Below are positions 9,945 to 22,249 of a stretch of DNA of 64,000 nt, piece by piece. The stretch is taken from positions 42,134,001 through 42,198,000 of the forward strand of contig NC_090986.1 of the NCBI RefSeq assembly GCF_041146395.1. Direction: 5' to 3'. The first letter of the stretch is position 1. Every line of letters begins with the position of its first letter. Under the pieces are notes generated by a model, which made no database searches, was not told the DNA's origin, and saw nothing but the letters and a program-made list of their open reading frames with translations. A program made the position numbers and the translations under genes. The stretch comes from Eulemur rufifrons. Taxonomy: Eukaryota > Chordata > Mammalia > Primates > Lemuridae.

Positions 9945-12900
9945 CTTGGAGCTTGCCAAGAAATCCAAAAGAAGATGTGCAAACAGGTATTATCTTTAAT
10001 GTAGAATTTGTATGAATTCAGTGAGAAAATGTCATAGATCTGATTGAAAGATATTATGAAAAAGATAAGTCAATTCTTCCCAACTCCTCCTTTGTTTCGA
10101 ATAAACTTCAGTCTTTATATATAAAAGAAATTTCTTAATGTTCTGTTTGTGATTATCAAATCTGGTTCATGAGGAAAATTGTAGTGTTGACTTGTGTACA
10201 GGGATTTTCCCTATAAAATATTATTATGAAGTTTTCCCCTAGAGAAAAGAGATACACAAATCATAGTATCTAAATGTCAGCATGGCAACATGTTTTATTT
10301 TAAGATCATCATGAGAGGTGAGTTTGTCTGCATGAGTAGGCTGTGGCCAAATGGTTCAGCTCACATGGTTGCTGTCCCTTAGCGGGATCAAGCAGGTGAG
10401 TGACACATCTTCAGATGCCCTCCCCTCTGTCCCCCGCCTCACCCCACGCCCTGCCCACACACCTTCCTCCAACAAGCTCTTAAGACAAAAGAAGCCCGGG
10501 CGGGTCTGGAGACACACTTGCTTCCTGCGTGCAGGACTCAGATGATAAGGTCACTTCAAACCTGATGACTGTCCTCAAGGAACACGCCAAGCAACCAAGA
10601 CAATGGGGGCAGGAACTGAGACCTAGAGTGACTCTGCTGAGGTCGTTTATTATGAACTCCCTTATTTATTTTCTCAACACATTAGCGCCAGGGGATCTGC
10701 CTCAATAAAGGAAAAAGGAAAAGATTCTGTGGGTAATTAATTCTGGCGGTTGCTGCATGGTATGATTTCCACCCCTCTTGGAGATTCATAAACATATCGC
10801 TGCATTAAAGGCTCAGGGAAGCCTGTATTAAAGGAAGCAAACTTTGATTAACCCAACATGTCCCACATTGATTTGACTATTTGTAACCCCCCCTCATCCT
10901 GTTAAAAAGATCTGGAACTTGTTCTGGGGAACACACTCTGCTAGCCTATCCTGGACAGCCTGGGAAAGTTTTCCTAAGAATAACATTAATAGAAAAATAA
11001 GTAGAGCTGTGTGTGTGCGCGCGTGCATACAAGCGTGCGTGTAAGAGACTTCCAGAGATTTGATTACCTCACATTTGAGTACGTGAATCCAGCCCTTCCT
11101 GATTTCTAGTGTTTTTGAACACTTATGTCTGTGTTTTGCTTACCTTTGAGATTGATACGCCCTGACTAATATAGTCATTATAGTATAACTAAAATAAAGA
11201 CTAGGAAATTAATAGCATTGTCAAGACAAAAGAAAATGCTCCTCAAATGACAAGTAATAATTAAAAGAAACTTTTAAAATTATTTGCTGTGAATTTTCAC
11301 TTTTTGAAACATACTGTACAGTTCATCAATACCATTGCCCCGAGTCATTCATTATTAAATCATGACATTTCATTTTAAATGGAACCCAGAGACAAGTTTA
11401 ATTTTTTTCTGGATGTGTCTTTTAAAATCATTGAAATAGTTGTGCATAATGGTTGCATTTAGACATTAGTAAGCTGGCACATTAATGAATGCACGGAATT
11501 TTTTTTTATTTTCAAGAAATGAAACATAATTATGATGAATTCAATGCTTATAGTAATTTACAAGGTCCCTAATAGCACAGCATGACCATTTAGTATACTT
11601 AATTCATAGGAACCTATATTTCCAGATTTCTTTAGAAATGCAGAAACTGCCTTTAGATTTGGCATCACGTTATGACATATTTATTGGGGATGTGTGTGTG
11701 TGAGACAGAGAGGGAGAGAGGATAATATTTGAGTACTTAATGAAATAATATTTGAGTCCCTAAATCCAGGTATTCATGTGGGAACTGATGAAGTAGCTAA
11801 GAGTATCTCTCAAGTAAACAACTATGTATTTGACCCACAGTCATCTCTCAATTAATGTTATCTTGTATCATCGTTTTTAAATTTTCTCTTTCATTCAGAC
11901 TCAGTTAGCTCTCCAAGTGATGGTAACTAACAATTCTTTCTGAGAACCATTCCAACAGAATCAGGCTTTTGTTATTCTCATATTGATGATCCAGTTCCTA
12001 GACATGATGCTGATCTTGTAAAGAACGAAAACCCTGAAAAATAAAAATAAAAAAATCTAGACATCTGGTAACGAAAAGCAATCCAATTACCTAGTTGTCA
12101 GGACTGATTTTCTCTTTTCTCAGCAGGCTTATTTCGTAGGTCTGTTTTCAGGAGAGAATAGTGTACCTCTTGAGGTACATGACATGCTCAATCTGGGAAA
12201 GTAACACCCTATTTAAAATATATTAAAAGACTTGGGTTTTCCTTTATTACAGCCTGTAGAATGCTACACCTCGTTACATCTGCTGTCGAAACCCCAGAGG
12301 TTAAGAGGAGCTCAGTAGCAAACCTGCAGCCTTCTCAAAGAATCATTCCCCAGATACTGGCAGAATCCGTCTCAGGTTGCTATCTTCCTCAGTGATGTCT
12401 TGCTCCTTTGGGATTCATTCCAACAACCTGTTCAAAAGAAGAGCTTTAGTGCGTACAATGCACTAGAATACTGTGCACTCTGCGTTAGAATATTATCGCC
12501 CTGTGGTTTTCTTGGTTTCCTTTAATGTTAGTTTTACAGTATTCTGTTTCTTGTGACATTCTTTGCCTAATAAGACACTCTTTGTCTAATGCAAAGCTTA
12601 CAGTACCTTCTAATTAATTTCTAAAGAACAATTTTCATGGAAATTGAATAAATTGTCTCCTTAAAGATGTCTCTGCCACAACAAAATGGTAGCTTCAAAA
12701 TCTTCAACATATATATTTATATACATATATATATATATGTAAATGTGAAAATGTCCTTTCCTGTATTGGGAGTGACACTAGTCTACTCTCAAGCTTCAGT
12801 TGAAGAAACAGAGCTATTTTTTGTGTGTGTTTCCTACTAATATACATTTAGTCTTAAAACAGCTGCACCACAATTTTAGTTATGTTCACACAAAATCACA

Positions 12901-13358
12901 CCTGTTATTGCCTCTAGCAGTATAATTTATTGTTGTATATCAGTCAGTTACTTGTATTCTGGGCTGTTAAGTGGGACATCCTAGTTATACTTGCCAGGTA
13001 GTATATTTGCATGTCCTCCAGAGGTGACAGTGGTAATAGTGGCTCTTTGCTCCTAGGCTGTGCCCATACAAACAAGCTGGAGACAGGAACAGCCAGAACC
13101 CAGAGGTGGCAGCCTTAGGTATGTGAGGAGAAGAGCTAGGGATTTAAAGTGCATAATGTAAAGCACATAATTGGTGGCTTCAGGCACCACTGAAAATAAA
13201 TTTCCCAAATGGTGATCAAAAGTGAGTGTAATTGAGGGTGGGGAAAAATATTAGTGGGCAGTGAGACATCATGGCCATTGCTGCCTTATTCTTTTTCTGT
13301 GCACACTTACGATTATACTGTGAGGGTTTTCTTAAATATCATTTGTGGGAATTCAATT
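9945..13358. other. No gene recognised; mostly unique AT-rich DNA
   Basis: About 3.4 kb without a confident transposon. At 10350-10560 there is a locally GC-richer stretch (runs of CCCC) with no recognised product. At 11240-11640 the DNA is dense in TAAT/ATTA motifs, the texture often seen in conserved enhancers, but conservation cannot be assessed here. Short GT/GC and TA microsatellites lie at about 11008-11042, 11692-11722 and 12710-12742. A weak exon-like interval at 13057-13118 is described separately. Confidence 0.5.
13057..13118 (+). other. Exon-like interval with canonical splice signals (speculative)
   Basis: A pyrimidine-rich tract ending GCTCCTAG precedes 62 bases that end CTTAG followed by GTATGTGAG. 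Two of the three frames are open throughout. The third is open until a TAG formed by the last three bases. No protein match is recognised and no flanking exons are visible, so a chance match is at least as likely. Confidence 0.15.
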
Positions 13359-13359
13359 T

Positions 13360-13399
<40 letters not shown>

Positions 13400-13404
13400 T
13401 GTGT
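13359..13404 (+). repeat. (CT)n(GT)n compound microsatellite
   Basis: About 11 CT units pass directly into about 11 GT units. Confidence 0.95.
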
Positions 13405-14190
13405 AAACCTGTGTGTTGTGGGAATGGGTTGATATGAACCTGTGTCTAGGAAAAGAATATAAAGAAATGTCAAAAAATGAACGTTCCTCCATCTATATTA
13501 CACATGACAATGGCTGGACTCTTATATGTTTTAATGGAAGAAAAAAGGGCATTGCAAATTTTTGCACGCTAATACACAGTTTGACTAGATAATACTGTAG
13601 TCAAAGCCTCAAAAATTATTACCAGGATGAATATTACTTGCGGCAAAGCAAAATGCAAGAGCCCCATACACTCCATTGTCTATGACATGAATACATATTG
13701 CCCAATATTATTATAGGCAAAATTAGTAGTCCACATTCTGTTTAAATGGATTTTGTTAAACCTGTATACAAAGAGATCGTTTTACAAGCTATGCTTCAAA
13801 ACAAGGTTTATTTGGTGAACTTCAGAATTAAATGCCCTTAACTCTCAAGGTTGCTTCTGACTTCCTTTCGAGAATCAATACCAAGAAAGGTGTTTGGTAG
13901 ACGGAGGTCATGAACTCCCCAGGAAGCTTCTGAAGGATGTGAAAGAGGATAAATTGCTTCCTTTTCCTGCTGGCTCCAATGTGCTCCTGTGCCTCAGCTC
14001 TGGAAATGCATATGGAAACAATTGCTCCTGGACCATTTCCTCTCCTCTGTAGGTGGGCTGGGCCTCTCCAGTCTGCATTGTAAGCCCTGCTGCTCAGCAC
14101 AGAGGTCAGGGGTTAGCTCAGCCAGCCCTGAAAGGACAATGCCCCAACCCTAGCCCGTGCTATTCAAAGGAAAGAAGCATTTTTGAGTTC
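13405..14190. other. No gene recognised; unique sequence
   Basis: The part at 13820-14110 is less AT-rich and carries a 90-codon minus-strand open frame without recognisable motifs. I saw neither a repeat family nor a gene. Confidence 0.45.
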
Positions 14191-14365
14191 CATTAGTTTA
14201 ATATATCATCTGATCCAACACCTCATTTTTCAAACAAGGAACTAGCAAAATTAGAAATACTAGCTCAAGGTGAAACTGCTAGTTAGGTAATGAAATGGAC
14301 AGGATTAAAACTTGGCTGTCCTTACTCCAGTTCTGAACTGCTTGTTCTAAGTCCCTCCATGTCTG
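14190..14365 (+). repeat. MIR-like ancient SINE
   Basis: 'cacctcatttttcaaacaaggaactag...agctcaaggtgaaactgctagttaggtaatg...aggattaaaacttggctgtcc...ccagttctgaactgctt' keeps the MIR 3' order: 'cctcattttacagatgagg', 'caaggtcacacagctagtaag', 'aggattcgaaccca'. Divergence is high. Confidence 0.5.
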
Positions 14366-15418
14366 CCTCAGAAGTGGCCTTGCAGTCCCCTGGGAACATA
14401 GGCCCCCAGATTTAGAGGGGTGAGTCATGAAAGATTTCTATCCAATTCATTCCCTCAGGGTCCTTTTTGAAAGAATATGAAAGGAGGCAGACTGAGTATT
14501 TTATTTGAATTAAAAAACAATGACACACTTAGCTCTTATACTCATGCATTTTGGTTAAAATTTCTCAATGCAGCCCAGAGTTTTGTAGAACTGAAAGTGA
14601 CATTATTTTAAAATACATGAAAGATATAACAGATATAAAGTCTTCTCCCTTTTATTCCTACCTTGTATGCTTTCCAAACAAAAGTACAATTTTAAAGAAG
14701 ACAATACTACTATTCACTAGAAGGAAGCACCATTGTTTCTTTAAGTTCCAGTATAGCTTAATAGCCAAATCTAAAAAAAAAAGGCCTTCAGTAAAAAGAA
14801 TTAAAAATCGTATTTTATCCATCGAAGAATCCATCAAGCACTTCCCAAATTATGTGTTCCTATTGATTTTGATTATGTATTTTGTTTATTTGTAGAATTG
14901 CAGGAGTGTCTACACAATGATTTGGAATTCTTCCATATTTGTTGATTAATTCAATTATTTATTTTTATCAATAGGGACTCAGATATTTATTTTATACTTT
15001 GGGTTATAATCTAATACTGCTTTCTTTATTTTGTTGTACAAATTTGTTCCAGCTTTGGCCATTGGAAACTCTTTCAGTTGGCTCCTGTGTCCCTTTGACA
15101 TACCCCTATCATTATAATTATTTATGTAATTATTATCATTGTGATTACATTCAGTCATTATATGAAAACCCAGACTCATCTAGTATATGCTCTGCTCCAG
15201 CCACAGAATCACTCATTTCTCTTTTTTTGGAAAATGGTATTAAAAACCAATATCTGGGCACTAGTCATGTTTGTTGCTATTGGAGTGTTCATTCTAGGCC
15301 CTCTTGGGTGGCAGAGAAGGGAGATAGATGTGTGCATACTAACCTGTGTACATGAACATGCCTTTATATGTTTTTGTATGTATCCACCTGTATCTATACC
15401 AAGGTAAATATGAGTTCA
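14366..15418. other. No gene recognised; AT-rich unique sequence
   Basis: It contains several open frames of 60-118 codons around 14550-15400, all AT-driven and overlapping on both strands. None shows a domain, signal peptide or codon bias that I can recognise. Confidence 0.45.
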
Positions 15419-15419
15419 T

Positions 15420-15917
15420 GCCTAATGAGCTTCAGGACAAGCTGCCCCAAAATATGACACCTTGGCATTTGAGAAAACAGCAGGAGCAGGCATGAGAAAC
15501 ACCCATACCTTCCCTTCACCCTTTTCCCCTGAAGCAGTTCATAAGACCCTCATTCGAGAAGTGCCCTCCCTTTAGCAGGAGGAAGGAAACATCCTTATCA
15601 CTGAAGATACAAGAACACAGAGAATCTGAACAAACAGGCCTCGTTAAGTTCCCTCCATTTTATTACCATTAGATTATACCCCCTCTGTCCAATCATACTT
15701 CTCCACAACTGTCTACTTCTCCATCAAACCTAGCATTAATAAATGCACAGGGTTACCTGTTTCTTTGAATCTGAAGTCTTCCATGTTACTTAAAACTTAT
15801 ATTAAATAAACTGTATGCTTTTCTCCTGTTAATTTTTCTTTTCTCTTGTTAATCTGTCTGTAGGGCCCTCAGCCATGAACCTACAATGGGAAGAAAAAAT
15901 ATTTCATTTCCCCTACA
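15420..15917 (+). mobile_element. Solo LTR, class I-like
   Basis: It runs from about 'tgagcttcaggacaagctgcc' through 'ccaaaatatgacaccttggcatttgagaaaaca' to 'gggccctcagccatgaacctacaatggg' and 'ttcatttcccctaca'. Two AATAAA signals (about 15738 and 15805) and a T-rich U5-like segment fit a plus-strand LTR. I recall the 'ctgccccaaaatatg' and 'cctcagccatgaacctacaa' blocks from primate class I (MER-type) LTRs, but the exact family is unsure. The left boundary and target duplication are not clear, and there is no internal retroviral sequence. Confidence 0.6.
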
Positions 15918-16309
15918 TATTAATACCTTCAATTCTAATCCATTACCACATGGATCATTCTAGCCTTCTCTTCTTGCATGTCTGTAACTTCTTACTCCAA
16001 CTGTGAGACACCTAGCTCCCACCATTTGACATACATTTACTTAATTGTTCATTTTAGTATACATGTACAGTTCTTTCTGAACTGTCAATTCGTACTTCCA
16101 AGGGGGGAAAAGCTTTATCAATTAAAGTACTGTGCTTCTGTACAGTTCCATTTGTCTTTAGTTTTACAGTTTCTACCCACTTTCATAGTTACTTAGGATG
16201 TCCCCTTTTTACCCCACTTCCTTCAGTGAGGTTATTTCATACATTTGTAACACAGATTCTTTTGTCACAGTCTGCATCCTGTCCTGGGACCCTCTGCCTT
16301 CGTAAATGA

Positions 16310-16450
16310 TTTTTTAAATTTGCATACTTTAAGGTTAATTCATGCTATAAAGTTCTGTGAGTTTTGATGAATGCATAGTGTCATTTATTCACCATCATAG
16401 TATCATACAGAATAGTTTCTCCATTAAAAAAAAAATCCCCTGTGCTTTTC
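16310..16450 (-). mobile_element. Old L1 3' UTR fragment
   Basis: 'ttaattcatgctataaagttctgtgagttttgatgaatgcatagtgtcatttattcaccatcatagtatcatac' followed by an A-rich run and 'tcccctgtgcttttcc' matches the antisense of the old L1M 3' UTR ('acagttcaatgagttttgacaaatg...caccaccacaatcaagataca'). Confidence 0.5.
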
Positions 16451-18000
16451 CTAGTTAGTCATCAGTCTGAATTCAGGACATTCAGTCAGTCTGGATGTCC
16501 AAGCCATTCATGGTTATCCTAGTCCCCTGTGTCAATGTTCACATGAAAGTAACCCCATTCTAGTCAAGGCAACGTAGATAGAAGTACAGTATTAATAGAT
16601 CACTTAAGAGAAGTGTTTTCTTCCTTCATAAAAGAGAGAACCACATGAAAAAAAGATTGCTTTTGATCACTTCCCTTTCTCCTGCTTTGGATGTTCGCAT
16701 TTAAGAATGTGAAACCTAGAACTTTGTCAGCCATCTTACACCCATGGAGTGACAAGTCTGAAAACGAATTTCAATGTACTGAGAATTGTGAAATAGAAGA
16801 ATGAAATGAAATTGGGTCCTTGAGGGCATTAGTGACCCATGGAACTGATTCTGGAAAGCTTTAGGGAAAATTAAACATCTGTTATTGAGCCAGTGCTTTT
16901 CAATCTTTACACGTATGGCTACATGTTAAGTCATATTTGTATGGTGCACTGGAGCAAATGGGTCAGAATCCGCTCAGACAGAAACAAGTTTCTCAGGGAC
17001 TTCTGCCTCAGACAGCCCCTCCTGTCCACTATAACAGTGCCTAAGGTTAGCGTTGTAGCTACCTGCAACTCATGGAACACTATTGCATACTGGTTAAGAA
17101 GTTCTGGTTTAAGACACATTATATAAATGGAGACTGAACATATCCTAATTAGGATACATGCTAAGTACAGATTTAAACCCATGAAAAACATTTCTAGTCA
17201 CAGACGCCAACTAACAAACCTATCAAAAAATGTCTAAGAAAAATCGGCTCACATTTGTACTACTCTGAGCCCAAACTTGAGCAGGTTTTGGAAACTTCTT
17301 GGTCTTCTGGAATATGGGACAGTTGGGTCAGAAAATGATAAGATATCTTGCCTGTGTACTTACACTGTGTTTTCAATTTAGTTGCTTTGGTATATAATGA
17401 TAGGCTAACATATTTAGAGAAAAATAACTTTATAGTAAAAAAAAACTTTTAAGTGTACATCTGAGTTATGATTTGAATAGGTGGATCCAATTCTTAATAC
17501 AGAAATCACATTGAGCCAACTCAAGTAAAAAAATAGTTAAAAACAGGTCCAGTAACAAAAAGCTCTGTGAATGCAAGGAAATCTCACTGTGCTCTCATTG
17601 ACCATCTTTGCAATGTACTAAGGAGCCTTGGAGTTATTCCACTGCAGAGTTTCCTAATGATGAACCAAGAAGACAGTGTTGTGCTTACAACGGGTAATTT
17701 TGAAAGGGCTTACAAGGTCTTGTGTTCCAAATAAGGACTGTGATCCCTAAAGAGGGAACATTCTAAATGTTTCTTATTCATAATTAAATAGGTTTTCTGG
17801 CAGCAGACAATGAAATTCACAGGATTTATATTGACTCCTTCTGTCTGGGAATAAATTGTAGACTCCAGATATCTCTGAATCACATTCTAACCCTCAGATT
17901 TTTATTTATTGTTACAAGGGCTGCTGAAGCATAAATTTCTTGGAAATCAAGTACTTTCTTTGGGAAAAAAATGAGGCATATTTCTGAGCTCGTTCATTGT
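16451..18000. other. No gene recognised; unique sequence with a possible hAT relic
   Basis: At 16875-17115, 'cagtgcttttcaatcttta' and 'tactggttaagaagttctgg' are faintly like the termini of hAT-Charlie short elements, but the interior is not recognised. The rest is unique AT-rich DNA. Confidence 0.35.
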
Positions 18001-18160
18001 AACAATTTCAATTTATTTAAAGTATATTCTATATGTTATAAATATATACATGCATATACACATTAATTATACATATACTTAGTATTCATTTTAATACATA
18101 TTTCTATGTATATTTTAATATAAATACAAATTTATATTAATTTACTAATAATGTTTTATT
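18001..18160. repeat. AT-rich low-complexity tract
   Basis: A long run of TATA/TTTATA/ATAC motifs with almost no G or C. Confidence 0.7.
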
Positions 18161-19430
18161 TATATGTTGTCACATTTATTTGCTTATTCTGTGAAATTAG
18201 TTAACTTGGGACACCGTCATGTGAAAAAGCATCTGTCATTAGTTAAATCTTATGGTTTGGTTATGACTAAGATTAACATGAACTTCTTTTTCTTTCTTTT
18301 TTTTTTTTGGCAAATATGGGATCATGAGCAATCTTTGCAAAGTATTAAACTGCTTGAAACTTTAAATTGGCGCTTTTCTTGGTGCTAGTGATTTTTGGTA
18401 CATTATGTCCCGTTCCTAATGTATGGATGGGGCAAAGGCCCATAGAAACAAGCAGCCTGCGGTCATGTCACCTGTAAGTTCACCCTTACAACTGCTGGGG
18501 GGGTACAAAGCTTTATCTTTTGTGGTGTTCTGACCAGCACCAGTTTTTGTGTATACCTATTGGCTAATTTCCAGAGCAGGTCACAATATGGACTGGTTTT
18601 GTGGTGCAATAAAAGTGCTATTTTGTAGCCTTGGATTAGGAGTGGATCTAATAGGGGCAATCACGGTCAGGTTCTCCTAGACTCCCTGCAAAAGGTGACA
18701 GCTCAGGGATATAGAACCTCGATTGTGAGCACTGGTCCTGTTAGAGTTCAGAAAACCAATTCAAATACTTTCGGGATTTTTTTCCCCTAAGAGATAGAGT
18801 TCATTTCAAACTCTAATGGGAAAATGAGAGATGAAAATAAACGATGTTAAAAAGTAATATGACAATCATTATAGTTCAAAGCATCAAAGTCCACATTCCA
18901 GAGGATAGTTGCTCAATTACGTGTTGAAATAGGCATCTCTCAGGTGACTTTACTCAGAGGGAAATAAGTATTATATAATTGTTTTACAGAAATATCTGAT
19001 TATATCTGATGATTCCGATCCTCCCGCCCCCGTCCAAAGGACCTCATTTCATACAAAGCCTAGCAGTTTTCGATTGGGTTTGGAAGCTAATGTATCTAAT
19101 CCTCTCTTCCTAAGGCAAGGATTTAAGAAGCCTGAAAAGAAACTGTCAGTGAAATATGACAGAAGAATACAAGGTTCAAACAAACAAAGAGTAGGATGTT
19201 TTAAGAGGGTTGTCAAGTGCATTATTAATATGTTAGTGTAAAAAAGGGGTAAAAAGTGTCCACAGGATTGGGTAATTAGGAGGCAATTGTTTATATTTTT
19301 GAGAGCAGAAAACTGGGCAGCACAATTTAACAGTAAAAAGGAAACACCATAAGTAGACACCACTTTTTTGAGAATTTGGAGAAGATGAGCAAGACAGTGT
19401 AGTGTATTGACGAAGAACGTATATGTGCAA
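18161..19430. other. No gene recognised
   Basis: It includes a T-rich run at 18284-18309 and a complex, less AT-rich stretch at 18420-18720 that I cannot classify. Minus-strand open frames at 18463-18660 and 19049-19480 show no recognised domain. Confidence 0.45.
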
Positions 19431-19439
19431 CCAATGGAT

Positions 19440-19770
19440 TTCTTTTTAGGATAAGAGAGGCTTGGGCACTTTATAAGCACAAATAAAGGTGCAAATAGAG
19501 TTGGAAAAGGGCAGATTCAGGGGCAAGACAGGACATATGGTGGCGTAAGATTCCTAAGGAGATGTGAATGGATGTTATCCGGGGCAAAGTCGGAGGGATT
19601 GGCTTTGGCAAGGAAAAGGCTGACCACTCCCTGGTCTGCAGGATGGGGGCCAGGAGGAGAGAGGAAGTGTATGGGGTTGATGGAGATTAAGGTGAGGTGA
19701 TGGAAGGTGCACAGAGTCACATTTGGTGGCTTAATTTTCCTCATAGTAAAGGTATCTTGGATAAAATGGA
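19440..19770 (+). repeat. Ancient LINE-like fragment (L2-like, family uncertain)
   Basis: Purine-rich sequence such as 'gatggatgttatccggggcaaagtcggagggattggctttggcaagg' and 'gaaggtgcacagagtcaca...cttaattttcctcatagtaaagg'. It matches in order the far part of a very common ancient mammalian repeat. Other parts of that repeat appear at 31800-32570, 51050-51990 and 55530-55775. I recall the motifs but not the family name with certainty. Confidence 0.42.
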
Positions 19771-22230
19771 GAAAGATAATAAAGGTCTTTGGAGGAACCC
19801 CTCCTCCCTCAAAGAATTAAAATGAACTCAAGTACCTGTGCTTTCACTGATTTAGAGTGTGGCAGGAGAGACAAAATGATATTCCCAGAGGACTGTGTAC
19901 AATATCTGGATGTCCAAATGCATCAACTTTGGGAAAACTTCCATGTTAGAAAACTGCATGCAGACCTATAATGTGGACAGTGCAGAGATATTATTTTAAA
20001 ATCTATCTTGTACATATCAATTTATTTTATTCTCTAAGTTCAAGAACCATTTTCAGTGCAACTCTGCAGTCCCTTCAGAGCTCATGGAGGGCTTAGATAC
20101 ATCCTGTGATAGCCTCTCAGTCCATGCCCTCAGTATTCTTTAAAAGTGCACTTTAGCACATAGTCTCTTGACTATAGAGAAATTTACTCTATATTCAAGA
20201 AGCAGGGATTTTTTTCCCTACTTTGTGTTTTTCTTGTCCGTTTCATTTTTGCCTTTGACCTATGTTCTCTCATCAGAAAGTTATAAATATATAATTTCCC
20301 TGTAAGTTTGTAAGTGGGTTCTGAACTATAGAGTTATCAATCCTCTTTTATACGTCTTAGGGAAAAACTAGAATTCAGTCTGAAAACACTGCCCTTCGAT
20401 GCTTTCGTACAATTATGACCTTGGAGAAAATACAGTAGCTTTTCCCTAGAAATGGTATCTGACTGTCACTGATATCTTAGAGATATTTTATATGAGAAGG
20501 AATAGAGGGTCACTTCAAACTTTATAAAGTACATCCTAATAGTCACTTAAATGCAAGCCTAGGAGATGACTGGGTTAGTAACCCACTTAGGTTGAGTGAT
20601 AATAGATTTTCAAAGCTGAAATGGAGAAAATATCAGGCTAGAAATATTGAGCAGGGCCTAACAGGCAGAAAGAATAGTATGACCATGTTGATTTTTATGA
20701 TCAAGATCATTTATAACACAAAGGAATGCAAAGATTTAATGTTCCTTTTATATGGAAAAAGGTAAGAGAAAATAAATGAGATCTTCGCATTTCATGCAAA
20801 GTATTTTTGAATTTGGGCACCATAGAAATGCTCTGACAGGCATAAGCTGTGTTCATAAGGAGCATGTAGCAAGCAGACGGAGGGCAAGAGCGCAGCAATT
20901 TGTATGGGGTAGATCCCAGCAATGATTGTGGAAGAACTGGATTATTTTTATCAAGTGGAAGAGAGTCCATTGAATCCTATTAGCCCAACTCTGCTGTTGA
21001 ATCTGTTACTTAGCTTGCACTGATTTTTTTAAATTTTTATACATTAAAGCAAAATTAAGCCTCTGTCATTATTTCCAAATGACCTTTACTTTTCAAATTG
21101 CCTGTTTATTTAGCAAATGATTTCTTTCTTATTGTAAGTATAGCTATTTTCTGTCTTCAGAAACGTTGCCCCATTTTTGGTTATAAATCAAAGGCCTTGT
21201 CTAAAATTGTTGGAATGGATTATTAGCAGACAGAAAACTGAAAGTAGGATATTTTTCACTTATCTATGGAAAGGATTCATTGTTCTTGATATTTGTAGAA
21301 AGTTTATGTTTTGTTTTTATTTTACCATCTTTTGTACTTTCTTCGGTAATTTTTAAAGAATTAAATGTTGTTTAAAATGCAATTGCTCTCTAAGGTCCTA
21401 AACTTCGTGTTAAAACTTTTAGCTTAAAATTTTTGGTTTTAAAACTAAAACTTCGTTTTAAGTTGTCCACATGAATCTCCATAATTTCATTGTCAAATTT
21501 TAGAATCGTATATATCATTGTCACTTTTTTCATTACGGAAAGCAGACTGTGTTTAGGGATTCCAGGGTTGTTGCTTTTAATCACTGAAAATGCTGGTGTA
21601 TTTAATAAAGAAAAAAGCTACTGGAGATAAGAAAGGACACGGAATAATACAGAATCTATTTTCTAGAACATGTTCTCTTGCAGCAGTGGTGCAAGTGCCT
21701 TTACAAATTAAATTGGAATGGAACCAATAACTTTTTCATGGTTCATTGAAAGGCCCTATAAAGAAACTCTAATCCACCAAGAAGTAGTGTTTACCACATC
21801 AAAGAGCATCGTATCCCACCGTTTAGGATTGTGGTTGTGCACAACTCCGTGGTACGGCGCTGCAGATCGGCCAAAGGACTCACAGGACATGCAGCAGTTT
21901 AACGGGGGTGGTAGGAGGCTTAGAGGTGAAACCCTCTGTGATCTTTTCCCCAAGTACCTCAGACATTAGGTGGTAGATGGAAAGCTGGAGTATTTCAGTC
22001 TGCTTTAGTTGTCAGGCATTCCACAAGAAAGAGAGAGTCTTAGAGCTGATTTGTCCGTTGATGTCTTCCAGATGTTGCGGTTCTGGTGTTTTGTTGACTG
22101 ATGAGTTAATTGTTGTTTTCATAAAAACCCTCCACTGCCCTGGCTGCTACAGTCACATCTGCCTTTCAGTCAATGCTGCAAAAACTGATACCACGAAATG
22201 AAAGCCAAAAAATATCAGCAACAGCTCTTT
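19771..22230. other. No gene recognised; includes a CpG-retaining unique stretch
   Basis: Unique AT-rich DNA. 20990-21600 is rich in ATTA/TAAT motifs. 21750-21960 has several CpGs (for example CACCGTTTAGG, TACGGCGCTGCAGATCGGCC), unusual for this window, and an 83-codon plus-strand open frame without a recognised domain. Confidence 0.45.
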
Positions 22231-22249
22231 TCTTAAAAAGAAAACACAC

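Noticed and set aside
10370..10402. Possible 13-nt microexon (CCCTTAG acceptor, 13 bases, CAG|GTGAGT donor)
   Set aside because: The acceptor tract is weak and there are no neighbouring exons or a reading-frame context; most likely chance.
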